From CAVUNY01 sp963768585 (GTDB lineage Bacteria; Chloroflexota; Anaerolineae; Anaerolineales; Anaerolineaceae): a DNA stretch of 64,000 bases. The translations under genes and the position numbers were made by a program. The notes under the pieces are model-generated. The model was given only the letters and a program-made list of their open reading frames with translations, had not been told where the DNA came from and searched no databases. Shown here piece by piece: positions 53,139-61,588 of the stretch (within the stretch, counting starts at the first letter, position 1; each line of letters begins with the position of its first letter). The stretch covers positions 248,001-312,000 of the forward strand of contig CAVYIF010000016.1 of assembly GCA_963768585.1 (NCBI GenBank), in the 5' to 3' direction.

Positions 53139-54749
53139 TTATGCCCGGTGCGCTTTCCAGATCACATCCCAGGGCAGCACCCCACAGCGCTCGGCCCATT
53201 TCAGGTACTGGCGGTCCATCTGCTGCACCAGGTCCGGGTAGCGTCCGGCCAGGTCTTCCTGTTCGGTACGGTCCCTTTCCATGTCATACAATTCCCAGGT
53301 GCCGGGGTAGCGGGTGACCAGCTTCCAATTCTCCTGGCGTACCGCCCGGTTGCCTTCGTGTTCCCAGAAGAGAGGCTGGCTGCGCCGCCAGGTTTGACCG
53401 GTAAACAGGCTAGCAAAGCTTTCTCCCTCCAAGGGGGTGATGGCTTTTCCGTTGTGTTCCAGAGGGTAGATTGCTCCGGCGACGTCCAGGATGGTGGCGG
53501 CGATATCAATCACCAGCCCTGGTTCATGCGCAACCCCGCCGGGAGCGATTTGCGCGGGCCAGCGCGCGATCAAAGGGGTGGCGATGCCGCCCTCGTGAAC
53601 GTAATGTTTGAACAGGCGGAAGGGCGAGTTGGAGGCATTGGCCCATGGAAGATCGTAGCTCATGAAGGTGTCGGCCGGGCCGGGTTCAATTTCAGTGCGG
53701 TTGCCCAGGCGCACTGCTGCACCTTCCACGGTCACCGGCCATTCCTTTTCGCGCTGGCCATTTTCGGAGAGAAATTCGGCACAGCCGCCGTTATCCGAAA
53801 GAAAGAGGATCAGGGTCGAATCGGCGATCCCCAATTCCTCCAGGCGCAGCATCAGGCGCCCGATATTCTGGTCCATGCGATCGACCTGGGCGGCATAAAC
53901 TGCCATGCGGGCATCTTCCCAATCCTTTTCCCTGGTTTCGACCCAGGGCGGGGCCTGTTCGTCGCGCTTGGAGATCGGCCAGCGCGGATCCACCAGTCCC
54001 ATGCCTTTCATTTCCTCATGCCGCGCGGTGCGCACAGCATCCCAACCACGGGTATATTTTCCCTGGTAGCGGGCGATATCCTCAGGCAAGGCGTGCAGCG
54101 GCCAGTGTGGGGCGTTGTAGCACAGGTGCAGGAAAAACGGCATGCCGTCACGCACGCTTTCCTCGATCATGCCGATGGCGGCATCCGTATAAACATCCGT
54201 GTTGTAAAAACCAGGCCAGGGTTCGATGATGTGGTCCTGGTCGAACAAGGGCCGGGGATTGAAATAGCTGCCCCCGCCGGCCGGGTTGCCGTAGAAGCGG
54301 TCAAAACCGCGGTCGGTTGGCAGGGGGCGGGTCGGATCGCCGGTCGTCCACAGGTGGGCATCCTGCGGGCGGCGGTGCCAGAATCCGCCAACATGCCATT
54401 TGCCAGACAGACAGGTGCGGTAGCCTGCCGGGCGCAGTGCTTCGCCCAGAGTCAGGCAGTCGTCGCGAAGGTAGCCCTGGTAGGCCGGCGTTCCAAGGTT
54501 CTGGATCATGTGCCCGATCCCGGCCTGGTGGGGATAAACACCGGTCAGAAGCGCCGCCCGGCTGGGGCAGCAGCGGGCGAAGTTGTACATCTGGCTGAAA
54601 CGCAGCCCGTCGCGCGCCAGGCGGTTGAGATTGGGCGTCTGGATTTCACCGCCGTAGCAGCCGATATCCGAAAACCCCATGTCATCGGCCAGGATGAGCA
54701 AAATATTGGGTCGTGGGGCCGGTTTTTTGTTCACAGGATTGACTGGCAT
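53139..54749 (-). CDS. Sulfatase (Cys-type), arylsulfatase A-like
   Basis: 536 residues, the longest sulfatase here. NILLILADDMGFSDIGCYG holds the first metal ligands (Asp22, Asp23), FARCCPSRAALLTG the FGly motif C-x-P-x-R (Cys60-Arg64) and LSDNGG the later metal site. A normal-length arylsulfatase with C-terminal subdomain (YDMERDRTEQEDLAGRYP). No signal peptide. TAGAGGAAAA lies before its ATG. The HEAT-repeat gene lies upstream on the same strand. It adds to the sulfatase pair at 6.4-9.4 kb, but the three are not closely alike. Confidence 0.93.
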   Translation of the reverse strand: MPVNPVNKKPAPRPNILLILADDMGFSDIGCYGGEIQTPNLNRLARDGLRFSQMYNFARCCPSRAALLTGVYPHQAGIGHMIQNLGTPAYQGYLRDDCLTLGEALRPAGYRTCLSGKWHVGGFWHRRPQDAHLWTTGDPTRPLPTDRGFDRFYGNPAGGGSYFNPRPLFDQDHIIEPWPGFYNTDVYTDAAIGMIEESVRDGMPFFLHLCYNAPHWPLHALPEDIARYQGKYTRGWDAVRTARHEEMKGMGLVDPRWPISKRDEQAPPWVETREKDWEDARMAVYAAQVDRMDQNIGRLMLRLEELGIADSTLILFLSDNGGCAEFLSENGQREKEWPVTVEGAAVRLGNRTEIEPGPADTFMSYDLPWANASNSPFRLFKHYVHEGGIATPLIARWPAQIAPGGVAHEPGLVIDIAATILDVAGAIYPLEHNGKAITPLEGESFASLFTGQTWRRSQPLFWEHEGNRAVRQENWKLVTRYPGTWELYDMERDRTEQEDLAGRYPDLVQQMDRQYLKWAERCGVLPWDVIWKAHRA

Positions 54750-54788
54750 TTTTCCTCTAGAATGGATTGGACTGATCGTTTGTCCGGT

Positions 54789-55670
54789 TCACGGATTGAG
54801 CAGCAGGATGGCTGCCAGGATCAGGACGGCGATTCCCACCAAGATCAGCATGCGCCATGGCACGCCAATTTCCTGAACGACCGGACTTCCACGTTCCGGA
54901 CCGGGCGCCGCGGCCACCTGCGGAAAATCACTCGGGCGCCGGGCGGGTGCAGTGCGCCCCCAGGCGCCTGCCGGCTCGATTTCATCCTCATCAAGCGCTT
55001 CATCCTCTCGATCTTCGTCACTTTCATCATCCGCGAGAGCCTCTTCATATTCCTCTTCGGACCACTCCTCTTCTTCGCTGAGGTCGATATGCGCAGCCTG
55101 GATGAGGTCGCTGGCCTGGTCCCCGAAATGGGCCTGCAGGACCTCGTTCGCCGCAGCGCGGATGGCGCTGTCCTGGCTGTGCAGGGCCAGGTAGACCAGC
55201 ATATCGGTGCTGCGGGTGTCGCTGATGTGCTCCAGGGCGCGGATGGCTTTCTCGCGGATAGCCGGGTTTGATTCGTGACTCACCACCAGCAGCAGCCCGT
55301 CAATATCGGCTTCGGTCAGCGCGCCTTCCCCCCAATTGGATGGGCCAAAATCCTCTTCTTCAGGCTCGACCAGCCATTCGTCCACCTCTGGTGGCCCGCT
55401 GCGGTAGCTGGCGATGACCAGGTCGGAGCGGTTGCCGTGCATTTCGGTTAATGCCTGGCGAGCGGCGGTCTGCACGATGGTATCCGGGTCTTCCAGCACG
55501 GCCCGGATCAGGCTTTCGGTGGCGTCGATATCGCCCATTTCGCCCAGGGCACGGGCAGCCTGGGTGCGCAGCCCGGCGTTTGTTGGCGAACGCATTGCCG
55601 TGACCAACGCGTTGAGGTCGCGATCTTCCAGCAAGGATTGTATGGCCGGAGAATATTCTGGCAAGCTCAT
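54789..55670 (-). CDS. HEAT-repeat protein with acidic region and C-terminal membrane helix
   Basis: 293 residues. The first ~170 residues contain at least four HEAT-like helical repeats (for example TRAARALGEMGDIDATESLIRAVLEDPD and IREKAIRALEHISDTRSTDMLVYLALHSQD). A strongly acidic stretch (EEEEWSEEEYEEALADDESDEDREDEALDEDE) follows, then a basic patch and one helix (MLILVGIAVLILAAILLL) at the very end. It is a tail-anchored scaffold of unknown partner. Its ATG overlaps the preceding stop as ATGA. HEAT repeats of this kind often bind phycobilin lyase-type or regulatory partners, but none is here. Confidence 0.75.
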   Translation of the reverse strand: MSLPEYSPAIQSLLEDRDLNALVTAMRSPTNAGLRTQAARALGEMGDIDATESLIRAVLEDPDTIVQTAARQALTEMHGNRSDLVIASYRSGPPEVDEWLVEPEEEDFGPSNWGEGALTEADIDGLLLVVSHESNPAIREKAIRALEHISDTRSTDMLVYLALHSQDSAIRAAANEVLQAHFGDQASDLIQAAHIDLSEEEEWSEEEYEEALADDESDEDREDEALDEDEIEPAGAWGRTAPARRPSDFPQVAAAPGPERGSPVVQEIGVPWRMLILVGIAVLILAAILLLNP

Positions 55671-55996
55671 AATTTATTGACTTTCTTGTTTGTTTCAATG
55701 AAAAACTCAACTTTATAATTTTGAATGGTGGCGATCATTCGATAACAACCTGGTCTGGTCACAATAAAACCGGTAGCGTTTCCCGAATAACCCTCTGGGA
55801 TCGGGCTAAGATAATTGGATGAACTTGCATCCATGACGGTGAAAATCTCGCCCGGCATATCGTTAGGATAGAAGTTAATCGTTTCCTTTTCGCTATTGTC
55901 ATGCTCAATCCTGGATCCATGGAAAAATAAAATTTTCCCATCACCATCCACCTGTTTGCCGGTCACCTGCAATTCACCTGCAACGCTATGATCCAC
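55667..55996 (-). CDS. Hypothetical beta-rich protein, possibly the remnant of a longer gene
   Basis: 109 residues ending in an ATGA overlap with the HEAT-repeat gene. AT-richer than its neighbours. A beta-strand pattern with RPGCYRMIATIQNYKVEFFIE suggests an outer or envelope domain. The start is a GTG with only a distant ribosome site; in the same frame the reading upstream (SPYEGSLGKGIWFVDHS) looks like protein and continues to the end of the glycyl radical enzyme gene, so the N terminus may be lost. No membrane anchor or signal is visible in what remains. Confidence 0.45.
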   Translation of the reverse strand: MDHSVAGELQVTGKQVDGDGKILFFHGSRIEHDNSEKETINFYPNDMPGEIFTVMDASSSNYLSPIPEGYSGNATGFIVTRPGCYRMIATIQNYKVEFFIETNKKVNKL

Positions 55997-56071
55997 AAAC
56001 CAGATACCCTTCCCAAGACTACCTTCATAGGGAGATTGAAGGCGGGCTGGAGCCCATGGAACGATTGAAAT

Positions 56072-58237
56072 TCAAGCCAGCAGCCGATCCACAATTTGCT
56101 GGCGGTACTCCGGAGACAGAGAATGGAAATAGGCGCTGTAACCGGTTACACGCACCATCAGGTCTGGAAATTTGGAAGGGTCTTGATGGGCAGCGAGGAT
56201 CTTTTCCTTCGAGATGATATTCAAGTTGATCAGCGTCCCGCCTTGCTGGTTGTGGGTGCGAATCAGCAACTCGAGGGCTTCGATGCCGCCCGATTCTTTT
56301 AACAGGTGACTGTCTACGTCCAGCTGCAAGGGGGCTGAATTGCCCCAACCCGGTTGCACGACAGCCACAGCGTTGGCCTTGGCGGTGGGTGCCCCGCCGC
56401 CGTCCGGCATGAAGCCCGGATCTGGATTGGCGCTGTGGGAAACCGATTGGCCGCTGTGGCGTCCATTGGGTGTAGCGCCTAAATCCTCACCATATTGGGC
56501 GATCCCGCCGTGCGAAAAGAGGCCGGGCAGGATGGTGAAGCCGTTGGGCGTGGGTGTGGAGCGCACCAGGTCTGTGTAGGTGCCGGCAACGCGCCGGGCC
56601 CATTCATCGGCGCGCGTGCCGCCGGTGCCGAAGCGGGGAATGTTCCTGAGCATCAGGCGCACATGTTCGGCGCCTTGATAATCATTGCGCATGTGTTGGG
56701 CCAGTTCTTCCCAACTCAGGCGTTTTTCCTGCACCACGCGCTGTTCGATCGCCGCCAGTAAATCGGCCACAACCGCCAGGCCGATCCCGTCGGCAGTCAG
56801 AAAGTACAGGTCGACACCGCCGGCCGACATATCCAGCCCGCGTTCAATCGGGCCGTGGCTGAACAGGTTGAGCACGATCTCAATCCGGTTGTCGGCCTGG
56901 TGCTGCATGTGCCAGTCAAAGCCCTCTTTCAGTACACGCACCGAGACGGACAGATGTTCAACGTAACGCCGCCATAACTCGTCCATGCTGCGCGGGGCGG
57001 CCGGGTCGTCTACCAGCTCATAAAATGCCAGTAAGAGGGGTTGGATCAGGCATTGGCGGGTCACGTCCTGGTGACAGTACTCGATGCCCGGTAAAGACGT
57101 CCAATTGCAGCCGACCTTGGCGCGCATCCGCGCCAGCTGAATGGGCACCCCGTTGCGGGTGTAGCCCTCATCCAACCCCTTGGCACATGAAATACTCGGT
57201 CCGGTGCCGTCCTGCAGGGTATAGATCAACGCCTGGCGCAGCAATTCGGGGTCCAGGCCGTCGTGCAGGCGCACGGCCAGGTTAGACGGCAGGCGCACGC
57301 GGTGTTGGGCTTCGAGAATGAGGTAAGACATGCGGCTGGTCAGGTCGTGGCCGTCGGGAGCCTGCCCGCCGATTTGGGAGTAATGCGTGTCATTGAACAA
57401 TAGGCTGGCGATGAACCAGATGGCCATCTCGTCGGTGATCAACCCGGCTTCCAGGTCGCGCTCGTAGTACGGGCGCAGCAGCTCGTCGAGCTGGCCGAGT
57501 GCTCCTCCCAGGAACCACATGCGGTCGATGGACTGGAACCAGGTCAAAAACTGGACGGCTTCGCGCAGGGTGCGCGGCGCGCCTTCTACCAGGTGGGCGT
57601 TCATCGCGGCAATCTCGAACAGGTTCTGGCGGATTTCCGGGTCCTGTGCTTCGCCGGCCATCTGGCGGGCTTTGACCACGTGTTTGCGGATCCAGGTCTG
57701 CACGCCCAGCACGAGATCTTCTTCTCCATCGTAGAAACTGGTGTCAGTCGGCCGGTTGAGTTGGCGATAGTAGCGGATTTTTTCCAACAGCCCGCCCCAA
57801 CCCAGCTCCAGCCCAATTTTCATATCCGGCCCCATGTGGTTCATGGCCCCAATGCCGGTGCCGATAAAGTGGTATTTTTTATGGAGCGGATAGAGGTGGG
57901 TAGGCAGGTCTTCTGGTTTCCAGTGGTTTTCATTAAAGCCAGGGATCAAGCCGACCCAGGCCCCGGCCACGGCGCTCTGCGGATGAATGTAGACCGGATG
58001 CACCTCCAGCCAGCGGCGGAAGTTCTGCCCGATGCAGCGCGCCCCATAAATGCCCCCGTTCGCGTGATTGCTGATTTTCTCAAAAGGGATGGGGTCGGGC
58101 CAGGGGATGTCGCCGTGGTCGTCGACATCGTGGTAACCGCCGGAGGCGATCTTGGCCTGGTTGAATTCCAGTTTGGTTTTGGCCAGCGCTTCAATCCGTT
58201 GGCGGTAAGTTAAAACGTGTTCGGTGTCGGGTATCAT
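56072..58237 (-). CDS. Glycyl radical enzyme of unknown substrate (PFL-like)
   Basis: 721 residues, PFL/GRE superfamily. The C-terminal radical motif RVTGYSAYF places the glycyl radical at Gly699. The candidate thiyl Cys is Cys377, in MRAKVGCNWTSLPGIEY. In the common dehydratases and lyases this loop reads GC-x-E; here the Glu position is Trp379, so the usual general base is absent and the reaction is unlikely to match a described GRE class. Helical PFL-domain segments precede it. It is oxygen-sensitive. AGGAG 8 bases before the ATG. The activase gene and a URO-D gene are immediately upstream in the same direction. Confidence 0.88.
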   Translation of the reverse strand: MIPDTEHVLTYRQRIEALAKTKLEFNQAKIASGGYHDVDDHGDIPWPDPIPFEKISNHANGGIYGARCIGQNFRRWLEVHPVYIHPQSAVAGAWVGLIPGFNENHWKPEDLPTHLYPLHKKYHFIGTGIGAMNHMGPDMKIGLELGWGGLLEKIRYYRQLNRPTDTSFYDGEEDLVLGVQTWIRKHVVKARQMAGEAQDPEIRQNLFEIAAMNAHLVEGAPRTLREAVQFLTWFQSIDRMWFLGGALGQLDELLRPYYERDLEAGLITDEMAIWFIASLLFNDTHYSQIGGQAPDGHDLTSRMSYLILEAQHRVRLPSNLAVRLHDGLDPELLRQALIYTLQDGTGPSISCAKGLDEGYTRNGVPIQLARMRAKVGCNWTSLPGIEYCHQDVTRQCLIQPLLLAFYELVDDPAAPRSMDELWRRYVEHLSVSVRVLKEGFDWHMQHQADNRIEIVLNLFSHGPIERGLDMSAGGVDLYFLTADGIGLAVVADLLAAIEQRVVQEKRLSWEELAQHMRNDYQGAEHVRLMLRNIPRFGTGGTRADEWARRVAGTYTDLVRSTPTPNGFTILPGLFSHGGIAQYGEDLGATPNGRHSGQSVSHSANPDPGFMPDGGGAPTAKANAVAVVQPGWGNSAPLQLDVDSHLLKESGGIEALELLIRTHNQQGGTLINLNIISKEKILAAHQDPSKFPDLMVRVTGYSAYFHSLSPEYRQQIVDRLLA

Positions 58238-58258
58238 CCATTTGCTCCTGCAGAGAGG

Positions 58259-59250
58259 TTAGTGGGCTTTCCAGGGGTCGGCTTGAAGGAAGGCCTCAAG
58301 CATTATTTTTTTTGTTTCGAGGGGAACGCCGATCGCGCGCCCATCGCCGTAATCGGATAGGACAAAACCACCCTGTGGGGTAGCCCATTCCTGAAGCAGC
58401 AGGCGAACTTCTTCCTTGATCTCCTGCGGGCTCTTAAACGGCAGGGTGTGTTGGATATCGCACAGGGATTCAAAGCACAACCGGCCGCGGAACTGCTCGC
58501 CGACAGCGGCGATATCCAGTGCACGTGGCTGCTGCAAATTGACCACGTTTACCCCGGCTTCGATCAGGTCTTCCAGGATGGCGTTAACCTTGCCGCAAGA
58601 ATGCATCCAGACATGCCACCCGGCAGCGTGCATGGCGGCGAACAGGCGGGTGTATCGCGGCTTGGAAAAAATCCTGCCACAGGTCAGGGCGGATGATCAA
58701 GGCCTGCTGGGTACCCCAGTCATCGGTGAAATTGAAACCATGGATCATACCCGGAAAGCGGCGCGAGATATTGGCGATGATCGCCAGGTCAAACTCCAGG
58801 ATGCGATCTGCCAGCATTTCCATACGCTTCCGTTCCTGGATCAGGTCGATCAGGGTGTTCTCAAAGCCGTGCAAGGAATGCATGCGCTCGAAGAGCAGCA
58901 TGAAAATGCTGGTCATGATGTATTTTCCATCGCCGCCCGCGAAGCGCTGCTCCATGCCGTCATAAAAAGCCGGGTCGTCCGGGTCAGGCCAACGGTAGCG
59001 ATCCAGGTTGTTCCAATCCGCCAGCGGATGACCCTTGACCTGGCCCATATTGGCGGTGGTGGCTGACCGTTCCCAGGTACAGCCCCATTCGTCCAGGCTG
59101 TGCAGGACGAGAATTGTCACCCGTGCCGATCTGGTTCCAGCCGACATTGTGTATATCGCTCAGACCGAGTGAATCAAAGCGCACAGGCAGGCGATCTGGG
59201 GTTTGAAATTCGACCGCGCGCCGGACAACTTCGTAGGATGACATTGCCAT
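58259..59250 (-). pseudogene. Uroporphyrinogen decarboxylase (URO-D) family protein, two frameshifts
   Basis: Three overlapping frames, read together, give a ~330-residue URO-D/MtaA-type barrel: SSYEVVRRAVEFQTPDRLPVRF at the start, then VLHSLDEWGCTWERS, then HVWMHSCGKVNAILEDLIEAGVNVVNL. Frame changes are at 59120-59122 (GGG, one G too many: GTVTILVL restored) and 58666-58671 (six T, one base too many: WQDFFKPRYTRLF restored). Family members include haem-pathway decarboxylases and corrinoid methyltransferases; the HSCG segment fits the latter's zinc region. The activase stop is 2 bases before its start, so it is between the activase and the GRE in one operon. Confidence 0.8.
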
Positions 59251-59252
59251 GG

Positions 59253-60152
59253 TTAGCTCATCTTTCTGGCGGTTAAATTACGGTTTTCGAGGATCTGGAC
59301 CAGTTCTTCCATTTGACTTTCTGAGGGAGGTTTTAGAGGTTGGCTGGCATATTCCATCCCCAGGCTTTCGTACTTACCAGCGCCCAGGTGGTGGAACGGC
59401 AGGAGTTCGACCTGTTCGATCCCTGGCAGGTCCGAGAGGAATTCGGCTATCGCGGTGATCTCTCGCGGGGTATCGTTGACGCCGGGGATGACCGGTACCC
59501 GTACCCAGACTGGAATGCGCCCATCGCCGAGTTGCCGCAGGTTTTCTAAAATCCGGCGGTTGCTCACCCCGGTTACGGTGCGGTGGCGTTCTTCATCCAT
59601 CACCTTGCAGTCAAACAGGAAAAGATCCGTGTAGGGCAGGGCTTCTGCGATCCAATCGAACGGCAGGTTGCCGGCGGTGTCGACGGCAGTGTGCAGCCCG
59701 GCGCGTTTGCTCAACTGCAGAAGTTCCAGCAGGAACTCCTTCTGCAGGAAGGGCTCTCCACCCGAGAAAGTGACCCCGCCCCCTAAATCGTTGTAGTAAT
59801 CGCGGTCGCGGTGCACCTCAGCCAGAACTTGCTCTGCGGACATTTCCCGGGCAGGCATGACCAGCGCCCGGGCATAGCATTCATCCACGCATTTCCCACA
59901 GGTCTGGCACAGGTCGCGGAAATACAGGCGCTGATCGCCCTCGATTTTTTGGGCCCCTTCCGGGCAGGCTTCGACACACAGCCCGCACAGGATGCACTTA
60001 TCCGGAAAAAATTCAACCACCGGTCGGGTTGGGTTGGATTCAGGATTGTGGCACCAAAAACAGCGCAGATTACAGCCCTGCAGGAAAACAGTGGTTCGAA
60101 TTCCAGGACCGTCATGGATTGAAAATCGCTGGATATTGAAGATAAGTCCCAT
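59253..60152 (-). CDS. Glycyl-radical-enzyme activating protein (radical SAM)
   Basis: 299 residues. The radical SAM cluster is GCNLRCFWC (Cys27, Cys31, Cys34), preceded by SIHDGPGIRTTVF, the activase signature. Two ferredoxin-like clusters follow: Cys53, Cys56, Cys59, Cys63 and Cys82, Cys85, Cys88, Cys92. This three-cluster layout is that of activases for non-PFL GREs. FSGGEPFLQKEF is the SAM-binding GGE motif. It abstracts H from the GRE glycine. The GRE is two genes downstream. TAATAT ends 7 bases before the ATG, another leaderless-type start. Confidence 0.95.
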   Translation of the reverse strand: MGLIFNIQRFSIHDGPGIRTTVFLQGCNLRCFWCHNPESNPTRPVVEFFPDKCILCGLCVEACPEGAQKIEGDQRLYFRDLCQTCGKCVDECYARALVMPAREMSAEQVLAEVHRDRDYYNDLGGGVTFSGGEPFLQKEFLLELLQLSKRAGLHTAVDTAGNLPFDWIAEALPYTDLFLFDCKVMDEERHRTVTGVSNRRILENLRQLGDGRIPVWVRVPVIPGVNDTPREITAIAEFLSDLPGIEQVELLPFHHLGAGKYESLGMEYASQPLKPPSESQMEELVQILENRNLTARKMS

Positions 60153-60159
60153 AGATATG

Positions 60160-60165
60160 ATATTA
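60160..60165 (-). promoter_or_regulatory. -10 box of the activase-URO-D-GRE operon
   Basis: On the minus strand GATGTAATAT is followed by CATATCT and the ATG at 60152. The predicted start point is at the start codon. The stretch to the MATE-like gene (143 bases) holds no other clear signal. Confidence 0.4.
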
Positions 60166-60295
60166 CATCAGGTTTGTCTAAAATTCACTTAATAAATCCC
60201 TTAAAAGTAATATTGGGTTCCGTTTAAGGGCGAGATATGAGGTGGAGCCTGCGGTACAGCTGGCTATTGGTCTCACGCCACACATCAGGTTGACC

Positions 60296-61588
60296 TCAGA
60301 CCAAACTCTTACGAGCTTGCCGGCTGCGCAGCCACAGCCAGCTGGTCTGGAAAATACTCGCCGTCAGGGATGCAGCGGTAACCAGATACAGGCCGTTGGT
60401 TTTGACAAGCGCGCTCCCGCCAGCCAGGACCAGCGAAAAGGTACCCAGGTAAACCAGCATGCCTTCGGTGATTGGGCGGGTCCTGCGCGTATTCAATATG
60501 ACTCCGGTGAACCACGCCCCCAGCGGAGCCAGAATGCCCAGCGGCACCAACAGCCAGAAAGCATTGCTGGCAATCTGGACGGCCTCCGTTTCCAGCCCGG
60601 ACACCTTGCCAAACCAGGTGTGTGACAGGGGGGTGGCGGCGATCAGGACCATAAAAGCCGTTTCGGCCACCCCGACGATCGTAATAAACTGCACCAGCGC
60701 CTTGCGCGAGCCGCTGCGGTCGATTAAGGCGTTAACCACTTCATTAAGCGCCGAAGACGGCGTCAGCAGCAGCCATGAAAATGAGGTGATCACCGGCCAG
60801 ACAGCCAGGGCCGTGATCGGGTTGGGCAGCCGGCTTAAAGCGGCGCTGCCGATGGGCCGCACCAGCATATTGAGCAGCGGGGTAAGCGCCAGCGGCAGGT
60901 AAACCAAAAACATTTCTTTCATGTGCATCGGATGGGCCGGCTGCGGGTGGTTGCGCACTTCATTGCGCAGCACCGGCCTGACCCGCCAACCCACGAACAG
61001 CGCATCGGTGATCACCCCGGAAACCATCATCAGGGTAGCCAGAACCGCTCCCGGCACAGCCGCGGTGGTGTAGCCCACCGCAAGCACCAGGGAGTCTGCC
61101 AGGAAGCGGCTGAAAGTGCCCTGGGTGACGATCCCGGCATGATTAAAGCGGATCAGCACCCCCTGGTGAAACCGCCGGTATCCCACGGCAAAGGCCCAGG
61201 GTACACCCACCATCAGGCTGATGCGCGCCGGTTCGATAATCTCGGGCGGTGCGCCAATCACATAGCGCACCAGCAGGTCATAAATCGGGGTAAAGGCCAC
61301 CAGCAGATAAATCAATGTGCTGCCGATGCCCATGTAGAACATCAGGCGCCGCCCAACCTTAAAGGACTGCCAGTCGCGGCTGAGCGATGTCGATAGGGAG
61401 AGCAGCGCAAGCAAAGGGGCCTGGATCAGGCCATTGATGGCAAAGGCCACGCTGCCGTAGGCCGCCAGGTTGATTTCGGGATGAGCCATGCGGGCGACCA
61501 CAGCTGCCAGAGCCGAAGGCTCAGCCGACATTAACAACCAGCTCAATGCCAGCGGCCACCAGGTACGCAGCACCTGCCGTAAAGTCAT
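60296..61588 (-). CDS. MATE-like / MOP-superfamily membrane transporter
   Basis: 430 residues with about 12 helices in two halves, beginning LALSWLLMSAEPSALAAVVARM. The pattern fits the MATE/MOP flippase superfamily (ANK-like branch), which exports drugs or flips lipid-linked sugars. Specific family is uncertain because the usual MATE residues are not clear. Its first codon overlaps the stop of the glycosidase-like gene (ATGA), suggesting one transcript and a related function, for example export or import of the glycan part. Confidence 0.7.
   Translation of the reverse strand: MTLRQVLRTWWPLALSWLLMSAEPSALAAVVARMAHPEINLAAYGSVAFAINGLIQAPLLALLSLSTSLSRDWQSFKVGRRLMFYMGIGSTLIYLLVAFTPIYDLLVRYVIGAPPEIIEPARISLMVGVPWAFAVGYRRFHQGVLIRFNHAGIVTQGTFSRFLADSLVLAVGYTTAAVPGAVLATLMMVSGVITDALFVGWRVRPVLRNEVRNHPQPAHPMHMKEMFLVYLPLALTPLLNMLVRPIGSAALSRLPNPITALAVWPVITSFSWLLLTPSSALNEVVNALIDRSGSRKALVQFITIVGVAETAFMVLIAATPLSHTWFGKVSGLETEAVQIASNAFWLLVPLGILAPLGAWFTGVILNTRRTRPITEGMLVYLGTFSLVLAGGSALVKTNGLYLVTAASLTASIFQTSWLWLRSRQARKSLV

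Noticed and set aside
53148..55271. A 707-codon plus-strand ORF opposite the third sulfatase and the HEAT-repeat gene
   Set aside because: It spans two well-supported minus-strand genes, has no ribosome site or recognisable domain, and its length follows from the GC-rich codon pattern of the real genes.
54789..55670. HEAT-repeat protein as a phycobilisome lyase
   Set aside because: The repeats are generic; there is no phycobilin pathway in the window and the acidic region plus tail anchor do not fit.
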